A stretch of 64,000 nucleotides of DNA from Acuticoccus sp. MNP-M23 (GTDB taxonomy: Bacteria > Pseudomonadota > Alphaproteobacteria > Rhizobiales > Amorphaceae). Location of the stretch: assembly GCF_031195445.1 (NCBI RefSeq), contig NZ_CP133480.1, positions 62,001 to 126,000 of the forward strand, given 5' to 3'. Positions 36,765 through 45,626 of this stretch are shown piece by piece. The translations under genes and the position numbers were made by a program. A model generated the notes under the pieces. The model saw only the letters and a list, made by a program, of their open reading frames with translations, searched no databases and was not told the origin of the DNA. Within the stretch, counting starts at the first letter, position 1, and the number at the start of each line of letters is the position of its first letter.

Positions 36765-38123
36765 ATGGCCAATGCCTTTGGATTGCCGACAAGCCTGTTC
36801 CGCCACCTCGGGGTGCGCGAGGGCGAGACGGCGAGGATGCCGGCCCGCGTCGCCAGGCTCATCGTCGCCGAAGAGGAGCAGTCCGAGCGGCTGATCGGCT
36901 GGGTCCAGCTCTCGATCACCCTGATCTTCGCCGCGCTCTACACCGTTGCGCCCCGGCCGAGCGACGCCGCGGACGCAATGCTGGAGCCGGTGCCGATCGT
37001 GCTTGGCGCGTACGGCGCATTCACGATTCTGCGGCTTGTTGCCGCCTATCGCGGCTTCGTGCCGGGCTGGCTGCTGGTCATCTCGATGATGGCCGACGTG
37101 GTGCTTCTTTATGCGCTGATCTGGACCTTTCACCTCGCCTACGGCCAGCCGCCGGCGTTCTATCTGAAGGTGCCGACGTTCGCCTACATCTTCGTGTTCA
37201 TCGCGATCCGCGCGCTGCGGTTCGATCCGCGGTTCGTGCTCAGCCAGGGCATCTTTGCTGCGGCCGGCTGGCTTTTCATGCTGCTATACGCCGTCCACGC
37301 GGGCGGCTCGGCCATCATCACCCGCTCCTTTTCCGACTATCTCACCCAAAATCTCGTGCTCGTCGGCGCGGAGCTGGACAAGATCCTCACCATTCTCGTC
37401 TGCGCCGGCGTCCTATCGGTTGCGCTTTACCGGGCACGGCGCACGTTGTTCGATGCGGTGCGCGAAGGAGCCGCACGGCGCGACATGGACCGCTTTTTCA
37501 GCGCTGGCGTTGCCGACGAGATCGCCATGGCCGAGACGGTGGCCGCCCCCGGCGATGCCGTCGCCCGCGACGCCGCCATCATGATGCTGGACCTGCGTGG
37601 CTTCACCGCCTTTGCCGGCCAGCACCCGCCCGAAACGGTGGTGGCCGTGCTCACCGAATATCACCGCCGCATCCTGCCGCTGATTGCCGAGAATGGCGGC
37701 GTGGTCGACAAGTTTCTGGGCGACGGCATCATGGCCACTTTCGGCGCCCTGAAACCGTCGGAAACCGCGGCGGCGGACGCGGTGCGCACCCTCGTTGCCA
37801 TCACCGAAGCTGGGCGCGACTGGGACGGACATCTTGCCGCTGGCGGGTTTGCACCGATGCCCATCAACGGCAGCGCGGCAGCGGGCAAGGTGGTGGCCGC
37901 CATGCTCGGCAGCGACACGCGACTGGAATTCACCGTGATCGGCCGCGCGGCGAACCTTGCCGCGAAGCTGGAGAAGTACAACAAGGAGGCCGGTTCGCGT
38001 GCGCTGACCGACGCTGCAACCCTTGCAGCGGCCAGCGCGCAGGGGCTGCACGTCGACGCAACGCCGCTGGGTTCGCGGGATCTTGCGGGCGGCGGGCACG
38101 TTGATGTGATGCAACTGGGATAA
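36765..38123 (+). CDS. Membrane class III adenylate/guanylate cyclase
   Basis: An N-terminal region with about six transmembrane helices (residues 45-222) leads to a class III cyclase domain (about 268-440) in the cytoplasm. Metal-binding Asp276 (MMLDLRGFTAF) and Asp320 (KFLGDGIMATFG) are both present, as is Lys316 (base-recognition position) and Asn397 (transition-state position). The motif usually read IGDxVNxAARLE is IGRAANLAAKLE, so the Asp is Arg394 and the catalytic Arg is Lys401; Lys is common in rhizobial cyclases, Arg394 less so. ATG 36765 has AAGAGGGG 8 bp upstream. Catalytic competence is probable, but base preference is open. Confidence 0.85.
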   Translation: MANAFGLPTSLFRHLGVREGETARMPARVARLIVAEEEQSERLIGWVQLSITLIFAALYTVAPRPSDAADAMLEPVPIVLGAYGAFTILRLVAAYRGFVPGWLLVISMMADVVLLYALIWTFHLAYGQPPAFYLKVPTFAYIFVFIAIRALRFDPRFVLSQGIFAAAGWLFMLLYAVHAGGSAIITRSFSDYLTQNLVLVGAELDKILTILVCAGVLSVALYRARRTLFDAVREGAARRDMDRFFSAGVADEIAMAETVAAPGDAVARDAAIMMLDLRGFTAFAGQHPPETVVAVLTEYHRRILPLIAENGGVVDKFLGDGIMATFGALKPSETAAADAVRTLVAITEAGRDWDGHLAAGGFAPMPINGSAAAGKVVAAMLGSDTRLEFTVIGRAANLAAKLEKYNKEAGSRALTDAATLAAASAQGLHVDATPLGSRDLAGGGHVDVMQLG

Positions 38124-38135
38124 TGGGAGCCGGCG

Positions 38136-39089
38136 ATGGGCTATCTAATGGACGGCAAGTGGAACACCGGCTCGCCGAATTTTGCCAACGATTCCGGTGA
38201 GTTCGACCGGAAGGAATCTTCTTTCCGCAACTTCGTGACAGCGGACGGCTCGCCCGGTCCCAGCGGCGAAGGCGGCTTCAAGGCCGAAGCTGGCCGCTAT
38301 CACCTTTACGTCGCGCTTGCCTGTCCGTGGGCCCACCGCACCCTCATCCTGCGCCGCCGCAAGGGGCTGGAAGACAAGATCGGCCTGTCAATCGTCCACT
38401 GGTTCATGGGCGATGACGGCTGGTCGTTCGACCAGACCGACGGCACCATCCCCGACACCGTCAACGGTGCCGATTTCATGCGCGACGTCTACCTGAAGGC
38501 CGACCCGTCCTACACCGGCCGCGTCACCGTCCCGGTGTTGTGGGACAAGGAGCGCGGCACCATCGTCAGCAACGAATCGGCCGAGATCATCCGCATGTTT
38601 GCCGATGCGTTCGACGATGTCGGCGCCAAGCCCGGCGACTACCGGCCGGCAGCCCTTGCCGACGAGATCGATCAGGTGAACGAGCGCGTCTACGACACGG
38701 TCAACAACGGGGTCTACAAATCCGGCTTTGCCACCAAGCAGGACGCCTACGAAAAGAACGTGAAGGCCCTGTTCGCCTCGCTGGACTGGCTGGAGACGCG
38801 GCTTGAGGGCCACGACTATCTGGTCGGCGACCAGCTGACCGAGGCCGATGTGCGCCTTTACACCACGCTCGTGCGGTTCGATGCCGTCTACCACGGCCAC
38901 TTCAAGTGCAACGTGCGCCGGATTGCCGACTACCCCAACCTCCAGCGCTATCTGTCGGCGCTCTACCGGCAGGACGGGTTTGGCGACACGACCGACTTCA
39001 CCCACATCAAGAACCACTATTATCAAAGCCACCCTTCGGTGAACCCGACACGGATCGTCCCCGTCGGCCCGGATCTCTCGTTCGCCTGA
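38136..39089 (+). CDS. Glutathionyl-hydroquinone reductase-like glutathione S-transferase
   Basis: This 317-residue omega/xi-class GST has the CPWAH motif (LACPWAHRTL, active Cys63) and the family segments YTGRVTVPVLWDK, SNESAEIIRMF and the C-terminal HIKNHYYQSHPSVNPTRIVP. Xi-class enzymes reduce glutathionyl-hydroquinones or similar conjugates. YqjG/PcpF-like proteins have exactly this length. ATG 38136 starts 12 bp after the cyclase stop, so cotranscription is plausible. It precedes YqaA and dsbB, an order common in Rhizobiales. Confidence 0.92.
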   Translation: MGYLMDGKWNTGSPNFANDSGEFDRKESSFRNFVTADGSPGPSGEGGFKAEAGRYHLYVALACPWAHRTLILRRRKGLEDKIGLSIVHWFMGDDGWSFDQTDGTIPDTVNGADFMRDVYLKADPSYTGRVTVPVLWDKERGTIVSNESAEIIRMFADAFDDVGAKPGDYRPAALADEIDQVNERVYDTVNNGVYKSGFATKQDAYEKNVKALFASLDWLETRLEGHDYLVGDQLTEADVRLYTTLVRFDAVYHGHFKCNVRRIADYPNLQRYLSALYRQDGFGDTTDFTHIKNHYYQSHPSVNPTRIVPVGPDLSFA

Positions 39090-39132
39090 GCCAGGCGCAC
39101 CAACCGTCCGCCTGCGACCGGAAAGACAACAG

Positions 39133-39711
39133 ATGCTTCGCAAGACCTACGACAAGGTGATGGCGCTGGGCGCGAGCCGGCGGGCCGTCCCGGCGCTGTT
39201 CGGGATCTCGTTTGCGGAAAGCTCGTTCTTTCCGATCCCGCCGGACCTGCTCCTGATCCCCATGGTGCTGGCCAACCGCGTCCGGTGGATTTTCTACGCC
39301 ACCGTCTGCACCGTGGCGTCGGTGCTGGGCGGGATGCTCGGTTACGCCATCGGCGCGCTACTGTTCCAACAGGTCGCCATGCCGATCCTCGAGCTTTACG
39401 GCTATGCCGGGCGGTTCGACGAATTCATCAGCTGGTTCAACGCATCCGGCGCATGGGTGGTGTTCCTGGCGGGCATCACCCCGTTTCCCTACAAGGTCAT
39501 CACCATTGCGTCCGGCGCGGCGGGACTGTCCATGCCGGTGTTTCTTGTCGCAAGCCTCTTGTCCCGCGGCATTCGCTTCTTTGTGGTGGCTGCACTCCTT
39601 TACTGGTTCGGCCCGCCCATCCGCACCTTCGTCGAAAAGCGTCTGGCGCTGGTGTTCACGGTATTCGGCATTCTCGCTGTTCTCGGCATTCTGGCGGTAA
39701 AACTTCTATGA
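39133..39711 (+). CDS. yqaA: YqaA-family (DedA-like) inner membrane protein
   Basis: A 192-residue integral membrane protein with about five helices and a VTT/SNARE-associated-type core, as in DedA relatives. Landmarks are SFFPIPPDLLLIPMVLA and VVFLAGITPFPYKVITIASGAAG, with the conserved glycine/proline-rich re-entrant segments. DedA relatives influence lipid scrambling, proton force or envelope stress tolerance. Its TGA overlaps the dsbB ATG (ATGA), indicating translational coupling. Confidence 0.9.
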   Translation: MLRKTYDKVMALGASRRAVPALFGISFAESSFFPIPPDLLLIPMVLANRVRWIFYATVCTVASVLGGMLGYAIGALLFQQVAMPILELYGYAGRFDEFISWFNASGAWVVFLAGITPFPYKVITIASGAAGLSMPVFLVASLLSRGIRFFVVAALLYWFGPPIRTFVEKRLALVFTVFGILAVLGILAVKLL

Positions 39712-40208
39712 TTATTTCCGGTCGGCCCTTCGCGCTTTCTTCGCTTCTGGTGATGCTTGCCGCCATCGGCACAGCATGGGGCTTTCAGCTTATCGGCGGC
39801 TATGTCCCGTGCGCGCTCTGCCTGGAGCAGCGGCTCGGCTACTATGCCGCCATTCCCCTTGCCATCATCGGCTTCCTCATCTACCCGCGCATGCCCGCTT
39901 TGGCGCGCATTGCGTTTGCGGTGGCTGCCGCCGCCATGGTCTGGAGTGCGGGGCTCGGCGTCTACCATGCCGGGGCGGAGTGGGGCTTCTGGCCAGGTCC
40001 GGCAGATTGCGGCGGCGGGGAACAGGTGCGCGATGCGTCCAACCTTCTGGCCGCCATCGAAGGCACGCGCCTTGTGAGCTGCACCGAAGCCGCAGGCCGT
40101 TTCCTCGGCATCTCCTTTGCCGGCTGGAACGCGGTTGCCGCGGGGATGGCAGCGCTGCTTCTCCTCAGGGCCGCTCTTTTCGCCCCCCCGAGCACACGAC
40201 CGCGCTGA
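39708..40208 (+). CDS. dsbB: Disulfide bond formation protein DsbB
   Basis: DsbB passes electrons from DsbA to quinone and so renews periplasmic disulfide formation. The 166-residue protein has four transmembrane helices and both redox pairs: Cys35-x-x-Cys38 in VPCALCLEQR, and Cys101 (PADCGGG) with Cys125 (RLVSCTEA). ATG 39708 overlaps the yqaA stop. No DsbA gene is in the window. Confidence 0.95.
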   Translation: MIISGRPFALSSLLVMLAAIGTAWGFQLIGGYVPCALCLEQRLGYYAAIPLAIIGFLIYPRMPALARIAFAVAAAAMVWSAGLGVYHAGAEWGFWPGPADCGGGEQVRDASNLLAAIEGTRLVSCTEAAGRFLGISFAGWNAVAAGMAALLLLRAALFAPPSTRPR

Positions 40209-40223
40209 GCCCGGAGACGCGCA

Positions 40224-40619
40224 ATGCCCCAATTGCCAGACCTCGATGCCTTCGCCGCCATGGCGGAGGCGGAGTATGCCTCGCTGCCGGAGAGCTTCCG
40301 CGCCCTTTGCGCCGACCTTGAAGTGCGTGTTGCCGAGTGGCCGGACCCGGAGGCGCTTGCCGCGGTGGAGCTGGAAGAACCGCTCGACCTTCTCGGCCTT
40401 TTCGAGGGTGCGGGTCTGTTCAGCGATGGCGCGACACCACCGACCGGCGTTTTTCCCAACCGCGTCTGGCTATTTCGCGAGCCGATCCTCGCCTTCACCG
40501 CGGACGGGGACGACCCGCTGATTGCCGTCGTGCGCCACGTGCTCGTCCACGAGATCGGCCACCATTTCGGCCTGTCCGACGAAGACATGTACGCCATCGA
40601 CGATGCACCGGATTACTGA
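40224..40619 (+). CDS. Small zinc metallopeptidase family protein (zincin-like)
   Basis: The 131-residue protein contains HEIGHHFGLSDEDM, an HExxH zinc motif with a third downstream acidic ligand, the hallmark of the DUF1025/MmcQ-adjacent minimal zincin family found in many bacteria. The family segments LPESFRALCADLEVRVAEWP and LYRE-like WLFREPILAF match. There is no signal peptide, so it is cytoplasmic. It starts 15 bp after dsbB. No substrate is known; peptidase activity is inferred. Confidence 0.88.
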   Translation: MPQLPDLDAFAAMAEAEYASLPESFRALCADLEVRVAEWPDPEALAAVELEEPLDLLGLFEGAGLFSDGATPPTGVFPNRVWLFREPILAFTADGDDPLIAVVRHVLVHEIGHHFGLSDEDMYAIDDAPDY

Positions 40620-40674
40620 CGGCTGCCGCCGAACGCGCTAGAAGCGGTATTCCAACAAGCGAAAGCCGCCCCGT

Positions 40675-41544
40675 GTGAACCCCCAGATTGTTCTCTGTTC
40701 CGATGCGCTGACGGCAACGATCTGCCCGGCGCAAGGGGGCGCGCTGGCGGCCCTCGATGCTCTCCACAATGGTGAGCGTCATCCTTTGCTGCGACAAAAT
40801 TCGCCGGATGCGGAGAATTTTGCACCGGGTCTGATGGTCCTCGCCCCGTTCTCCAACCGCATTGCAGATGGTTTCGCATTCGAGGGCACTCGGCACGATC
40901 TGGCGGTCAACCGCGACGGGGAACGCTACCCGATCCACGGCGATGCCTTCCAGAAGGTCTGGTCGGTGGAGCGGGCAAACGGGACCGAGGCCGTGCTGTC
41001 GCTGGACGGCGCCTTCGGCCCCTGGCGTTACCGTGCCAGGCTCACCTACACCCTCGAGGGCTCGTCCCTCGCCATGCGCTTGGCGATGACCAACACCGGC
41101 CCGCGGTTGCCATTCGGCGGCGGCTTCCATCCCTGGTTCTTCCGTGACGAGGCGACCCGGCTCGCCTTCCGCGCCAATGCCGTCTGGCTGGAGACGGCGG
41201 ACCATTTGCCCGACCGGATGCTGCAGCTGGGCGAGACGCCGGAATGGGACTTTGCCGCCGGGCGCACCGTGCCGGCCTGCTTCCTCAACAACGCCTTCAC
41301 CGGATGGGACGGCCATGCCCGCGTGGAACAGCCCTCGCAGGGGCTGGCCACCATCGTCACCGCCGCAGCGCCGCTTGACGTGCTGATTGTCCACACCCGC
41401 GAGGGTGCCCCGTTCATCTGCGCCGAGCCGGTGTCCCACGCGGTGGATGCGCACAACGCGCCGGGCCAGCCGGGGCTCGTCCCGCTGGACACTGGCGAGA
41501 CGCTTGATCTTGCAATGTCGATTGCGTGGACCGCGCTCGACTGA
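40675..41544 (+). CDS. Aldose 1-epimerase family protein
   Basis: GalM-type epimerases interconvert alpha and beta anomers of aldoses. The 289-residue beta-sandwich protein has the substrate/catalytic His pair region RYPIHGDAFQKVW (first His) and GGGFHPWFFRDEATRL (second His), and a Glu in the C-terminal block (EPVSHAVDAHN). Start is GTG 40675, which lies just after an AAGCCGCC-type stretch; no better ATG is near. Specific sugar unknown. It precedes an esterase gene on the same strand by 48 bp. Confidence 0.88.
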   Translation: MNPQIVLCSDALTATICPAQGGALAALDALHNGERHPLLRQNSPDAENFAPGLMVLAPFSNRIADGFAFEGTRHDLAVNRDGERYPIHGDAFQKVWSVERANGTEAVLSLDGAFGPWRYRARLTYTLEGSSLAMRLAMTNTGPRLPFGGGFHPWFFRDEATRLAFRANAVWLETADHLPDRMLQLGETPEWDFAAGRTVPACFLNNAFTGWDGHARVEQPSQGLATIVTAAAPLDVLIVHTREGAPFICAEPVSHAVDAHNAPGQPGLVPLDTGETLDLAMSIAWTALD

Positions 41545-41592
41545 GAAACAACGCGGCCGGAAAACCGGCCCGCCCTTGAGGAGTGAGTGTCC

Positions 41593-42432
41593 ATGTGGAT
41601 CGAGATGGCAGCCGCCGACCTGGCCGCGGAGCGCAAGGCGCGCGAGGAAAACGGCAGGATCGCCGCCGACGCCGCGCCGAAGATGGCGTCCGAAACGAAC
41701 GTGACGTTCGAAACCCCGGCGGGTGCCCTCCCCGCCATCCGCCTCGTTCCGGAGGGTGCGGACGACAGTGCCCCAGCCGATGTGTTCGTCCATGGTGGCG
41801 GCTGGGTGTTCGGCTCTGCGCGGCAGAGCATCGGCACCGCGCGGCGCATGGCCGCCCAGTCACGCCGCACGATCCTGTCGGTGGATTATCTCCTGGCACC
41901 GGAAACGCCGTGGCCGGCGGCGGCCGATCAGGTTGGCGCGCTGTTCGACCAGCTTGCTGCCGAAGGCGGTCTCCATGCAGTGGCGGGAAGCAGTGCCGGC
42001 GCGCAGATCGCGCTGGCTGCCATGCGCCGGCAGGCCGACCGCGGCGGCGCGCTGCCCAGGGGTGCCCTCCTTTTTAACGGTGCGTTCGCGATGACGGCGG
42101 ACAGCTGGAGCCATGCTGCCTTCGGCGGCGGCTCGGACCTGCTGACCACCGCTGCAATGACCGCCTATATTGCGGCCTACGGCGCCGGCGCGGACGGTGA
42201 CATGACGATTGCCGACATGTTCGGCCTGCCGCCGCTATGGCTGTCGCTGGGCGACCAGGACCCGTTGATCGAGGACTCGCTGGCGGTGTTCCAGCGCGCG
42301 CTGGCCGCGGGCACCAAGGTGCACCTCGACATCATTCCGGGTGTGGGGCACGGATTTGCCAACAATTTCCACGATTTGCCGCGGGTGGACCTTGCCATCA
42401 CCGACGCGATGGACTGGCTCGGCAGGCTCTGA
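41593..42432 (+). CDS. Alpha/beta hydrolase, hormone-sensitive-lipase-like esterase
   Basis: The 279-residue protein has the HSL-type oxyanion motif VHGGGWVFGS, the nucleophile elbow AGSSAGAQIAL (GxSxG with Ser), Asp in LGDQDPLIEDS and His in GVGHGFANNF. It should hydrolyse carboxyl esters of small substrates, unidentified. ATG 41593 has GAGGAG 9 bp upstream; a GTG two codons earlier is possible. It converges with the GntR gene. Confidence 0.9.
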   Translation: MWIEMAAADLAAERKAREENGRIAADAAPKMASETNVTFETPAGALPAIRLVPEGADDSAPADVFVHGGGWVFGSARQSIGTARRMAAQSRRTILSVDYLLAPETPWPAAADQVGALFDQLAAEGGLHAVAGSSAGAQIALAAMRRQADRGGALPRGALLFNGAFAMTADSWSHAAFGGGSDLLTTAAMTAYIAAYGAGADGDMTIADMFGLPPLWLSLGDQDPLIEDSLAVFQRALAAGTKVHLDIIPGVGHGFANNFHDLPRVDLAITDAMDWLGRL

Positions 42433-42447
42433 GCCGCCCGCCCCGGT

Positions 42448-43134
42448 TCACCCCACCGCGCTGACGGCAAAGCGGAACAGTGAGCGGATGTGCGCCGCCA
42501 CCGCGCGGCGCGTGGCCTTGGCATCGCCCGCCTCCAGCGCGTCGAGGATCAGCTCGTGCTCGCGCGAATCGGGTTCCAGGCGGTCGACCAGCCGGTCGAT
42601 TTCGAAGAGCTGGGTGGTGACGCGCAGCGACAGGATGATCCGCGTCATCACTTCGTTGCCGCAATGGTCGATGAACAGCCGGTGGACCTCGTCGTCCGAC
42701 CGCCAGTGGGCCAGCATGTCGTAGGGGCGGCTGGCCCGCACGCTCTCCAGCGCCTGCCGCGCGTGGGCGATGGACGCCTCCGGCACGCTGCCGGCAGCCA
42801 GCGCCGCAGCCTCCGCCTCCAGCGTCTCGCGCACGCGCAGGCTCTGGAGATATTCCTTCAGCTCGACCTGCCGCACGATGTGGCTGCGGTTGGCCACCTT
42901 GCGCAACAGTCCTTCTGCCTCCAGCCGCTGCATGGCGTGGCGCAGCGGCGTGCGCGATACGCCGAGCCGCGCGGCCAGGTGCTGCTCCACAAGCGGCTCC
43001 CCCGCGCGCAGCTCACGCTCGCGGATGAGAAGGCTGAGCGACTGGTAGGCCTGGTCCGACAGCGTGCCCCGCGGCCGGATGGCGGCCGGCGGAAGGTCTG
43101 GCCCGTTTTCGTCTCTGCGCGCGTCAACACTCAT
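42448..43134 (-). CDS. GntR-family (FCD/FadR-type) transcriptional regulator
   Basis: A winged helix (residues about 20-85) contains SLLIRERELRAGEPLVEQHLAARLGVSRTPLRHAMQRL-type GntR sequence, and the C-terminal FCD domain (about 90-225) has DEVHRLFIDHCGNEV and VAAHIRSLF, giving the Asp/His metal or acid-binding pocket typical of regulators of amino acid, hydroxy-acid or sugar-acid use. ATG 43134 has GAGG 9 bp upstream; a TTG at 43149 is in frame. It is divergent from the M20-like/ABC/oxidoreductase operon and likely represses it and itself; two GTATAC palindromes lie in the intergenic region. Confidence 0.9.
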   Translation of the reverse strand: MSVDARRDENGPDLPPAAIRPRGTLSDQAYQSLSLLIRERELRAGEPLVEQHLAARLGVSRTPLRHAMQRLEAEGLLRKVANRSHIVRQVELKEYLQSLRVRETLEAEAAALAAGSVPEASIAHARQALESVRASRPYDMLAHWRSDDEVHRLFIDHCGNEVMTRIILSLRVTTQLFEIDRLVDRLEPDSREHELILDALEAGDAKATRRAVAAHIRSLFRFAVSAVG

Positions 43135-43182
43135 GATGCCCAGCCTCAAAACCGCTGGATCGCGGTTGCCTGTACGGCAAGT

Positions 43183-43309
43183 GTATACTGGCGAACACGC
43201 AACCGCGAGAGAAAACCCACAGTTTCCGCGGTTTTCTGAGACATGCCTTCGACTTGTGCCGAAAATTCACGCTTTGCCTAGAAAAGTGACTTGACCTCAG
43301 ATTGTATAC
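43183..43309. promoter_or_regulatory. Candidate GntR operators (two GTATAC sites) in divergent promoter region
   Basis: GTATAC occurs at 43183-43188 in AAGTGTATACTGG, and again at 43304-43309 in GATTGTATACCGAG, one near each divergent gene. FadR/FCD regulators often bind short palindromes of the TTGTATACAA kind. Each site matches the core. A TTGACC (43291-43296) just before the second site could be a -35 element. Confidence 0.45.
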
Positions 43310-43348
43310 CGAGTGTGTTCTATTCGTGCAATTTGGTGGAGAGATACG

Positions 43349-44641
43349 ATGGCGGACGGTGTTGCAGACGAGACCATGGAGACCAGGGCGCTCGCGCTTC
43401 TGCGGTCCCTCGTTGCCGCGCAGCCCCAGGGCGAAGCCGCCGTGCAGGCCATCATCGCCGAACGCCTGAAGGCCGCGGGCTGCACCGTGGAAGAACTCAC
43501 CTACGAGCCGGGCAAGGTGGAGCTTGTGGGCGAGTTTGCGTCCGACGCGGTGCGCAACGCCGAAACCCGCACCGCCATCGTCGGTCGCCTCCCCGGCGCT
43601 GAGGGCAAGGCCAGCCTGATGATGTTCGCCCACCCGGATGGCGAGCCCGCAGACGACACGTCAGGCTGGACCCACCCCGCCTTCGAAGGCACCGTCGACG
43701 GCGGCAAGCTTTATGGCTGGGGTGTCGCGGACGACCTCGCGGGCTGCGCCTCCGCGGTGCTTGCCATTGAGGAAGCGGCGAAGACGCCGGGCCTTGGCGA
43801 GATCATCTTCGCCTCCACGCCCAGCAAGCGCCACGCCCGCGGCGTCTCGGCGCTGATGCGCAAGGGGCTGACGGCGGATGCCTCGCTCTACCTCCACCCA
43901 GCCGAATCCGGCGTCGGCATGCGCGAAATCAAGACCGTCGCGTCCGGCCAGCTTGAATTCAAGGTGACGGTGGAAGGCGGCCTGCCATCCACGACCGAGC
44001 CCGGCCACACCGCCTTCTCCCACCTTGCCGACAACGCGGTCGACAAGTTCGTCCTCCTCCACACCGCGCTGAAAGCGCTGGCGGCGGACCGGGCGAACCG
44101 CATCCGCCATCCGCTGATCGAGGCCGAAGTCGGCCGCGCCACCAACCTTCATATCTCCACGGTCGCCTGCGGGCCGATGAAGAAATTCTCCCGCCTCAAC
44201 ACCCTGCTCGAGTTCGGCGGTGCCATCGCCTTCCCCCCCGGCGAGACGCTGGACGAGGTGAAGGCCGAGGTGGAAGGCGCCATCGCCAAGGCTGCCGCGG
44301 ACGACAAGTGGCTCGCCGAGCACCCGCCCGTCGTCACCTGGATGAGCGGCGTCACCGGCGCCGAAGTCGGCATGGACAGCCCGCTGTGGGAAGTGTCGAG
44401 CGCGGCGGTGGAGCGCATCACCGGCCAGCCGCCGCACGTCAACCCGATGCACACCTCCAGCGACATCCGCAACCCGATGGTGCAGGCCGGTATCCCCTGC
44501 GTCGGCCTTGGCTGCCTGTGCGGCGATCTCTCCCAGAATGGCCGCCACGACGAGTGGGTCGATGCCGCCGACTTCATCCGGATGGTCGACGTGGCCGCCG
44601 CCGTGACGACCGACTGGTGCAGCCGCCCCCGCGGCGCCTGA
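43349..44641 (+). CDS. M20-family-like hydrolase (metallopeptidase fold), atypical active site
   Basis: The 430-residue protein matches the M20/M25/M40 (acetylornithine deacetylase/aminoacylase) layout: MMFAHPDGEP with the metal pair His95 and Asp97, GWGVADDLAG with Asp128/Asp129, a dimerisation-domain section at about 195-320, and NGRHDEWVDAADF with His400 near the end. The usual catalytic/metal Glu-Glu pair after the bridging Asp (normally in an xEExG-type stretch) is missing; that place reads ASTPSKRHARG (residues 156-165). Either the family variant uses other residues or activity differs. ATG 43349 follows GGAGAG. First gene of the operon divergent from GntR. Probable role: hydrolysis of an N-acyl amino acid, amide or peptide. 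Confidence 0.82.
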   Translation: MADGVADETMETRALALLRSLVAAQPQGEAAVQAIIAERLKAAGCTVEELTYEPGKVELVGEFASDAVRNAETRTAIVGRLPGAEGKASLMMFAHPDGEPADDTSGWTHPAFEGTVDGGKLYGWGVADDLAGCASAVLAIEEAAKTPGLGEIIFASTPSKRHARGVSALMRKGLTADASLYLHPAESGVGMREIKTVASGQLEFKVTVEGGLPSTTEPGHTAFSHLADNAVDKFVLLHTALKALAADRANRIRHPLIEAEVGRATNLHISTVACGPMKKFSRLNTLLEFGGAIAFPPGETLDEVKAEVEGAIAKAAADDKWLAEHPPVVTWMSGVTGAEVGMDSPLWEVSSAAVERITGQPPHVNPMHTSSDIRNPMVQAGIPCVGLGCLCGDLSQNGRHDEWVDAADFIRMVDVAAAVTTDWCSRPRGA

Positions 44642-44696
44642 CCTCCAGAGTGCCCCCAGCGGGCCGCCCAACGACGACAACGCAAAGGACTTAGAG

Positions 44697-45536
44697 ATGG
44701 CACTACGACACCTTCTCCTCGCCGCGGCCAGCACGCTGGCGTTCGCCGGCGCGGCCCACGCGCAGGACTGCCCGGCCGACCTTCCGGTGGTGGAAGACGG
44801 CAAGCTCACCATGTCGATCAACGCCACCATCCCGCCGACGCAGTACATCGACGAATCGGGCGAAATTGTCGGCCTCAACCGCGAGCTGGGCGACGAACTC
44901 GCCAAGCGCCTCTGCCTTGAGCCGGAATACAAGAACGTCTCGTTCGAAGTGCAGATCCCCGGCCTCGCCTCCGACCGCTGGGACATGATCAACACCGGCC
45001 TCTACTACACCCCCGAGCGCGCCAAGATCATGAAGCTCGTCCCCTACCGGGTGAACGCGCTGGCGCTGATTGCGCAGGCGAACAACCCCCTCGGCCTCAC
45101 CGGCCCGGAAGACCTTGCCGGCCATGTGGTGGGCGTCGAGATCGCCGGCTTTGAAGAAAAGAAGCTGCGCGAACTCAACGACTCGCAGGTCGCCAAGGGC
45201 CTGGATCCGATGGATATCCGCGTCTTCAACACCTATGGCGACACGTTCCTGGCGCTGGGCGCAGGCCAGCTCGACGCCGTGTTCGCCGGCGACAGCATCG
45301 GCACCTACTACCAGGAGCAGGGCCGCTTCACGAAGCCGGTGACCGGCCTCCTCCCCGGCACCCCGTCTGCCTTCGCCACCGACGAGATGGCGCTCGGCGA
45401 AGCGATCAGGGATGCCCTCACCGCAATGAGCGAGGACGGCAGCTACCAGGAGATCATGAAGAAATTCGGCGCCACCACCATCGACGCATGGTCCGAATAT
45501 CCGGGCGGCTTCGAGGTCTTCTACACCCCCGAGTAA
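44697..45536 (+). CDS. Amino acid ABC transporter substrate-binding protein
   Basis: A signal peptide (residues 1-22, ending GAAHAQ) is followed by an SBP_bac_3 fold: TMSINATIPPTQYIDESGEIVGLNRELGDELAKRL, IPGLASDRWDMINTGLYYTPERA and a second-lobe segment VGVEIAGFEEKKLRELNDSQ. The 279-residue length suits polar amino acid or opine binders (HisJ/ArtI class). ATG 44697 has AAAGGA upstream. A hairpin follows it before the permease gene. The ligand is not identifiable from sequence. Confidence 0.93.
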   Translation: MALRHLLLAAASTLAFAGAAHAQDCPADLPVVEDGKLTMSINATIPPTQYIDESGEIVGLNRELGDELAKRLCLEPEYKNVSFEVQIPGLASDRWDMINTGLYYTPERAKIMKLVPYRVNALALIAQANNPLGLTGPEDLAGHVVGVEIAGFEEKKLRELNDSQVAKGLDPMDIRVFNTYGDTFLALGAGQLDAVFAGDSIGTYYQEQGRFTKPVTGLLPGTPSAFATDEMALGEAIRDALTAMSEDGSYQEIMKKFGATTIDAWSEYPGGFEVFYTPE

Positions 45537-45551
45537 GCCTTCGCCGTTGAC

Positions 45552-45576
45552 GCGCGGGAGGGCTGACCTCCCGCGC
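45552..45576 (+). terminator. Intercistronic hairpin, amino acid binding protein to permease
   Basis: A perfect 10-bp stem GCGCGGGAGG (45552-45561) pairing with CCTCCCGCGC (45567-45576), 5-nt loop, no long T tract. It sits 15 bp after the binding-protein stop. It probably sets a higher mRNA level for the binding protein than for the permease. Confidence 0.75.
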
Positions 45577-45626
45577 CCCTTGTTCGGGAGGCAGCCCTCC
45601 CCTGTTGCTTGAGAGAGGCGCCGGTC

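Noticed and set aside
33198-37133. A 1311-codon open frame on the minus strand opposite the TRAP transporter genes and the start of the cyclase gene
   Set aside because: It is antisense to well-supported genes with full motifs, has a composition rich in Arg, Gly, His and Gln and no domain. Long antisense frames are normal at this GC content.
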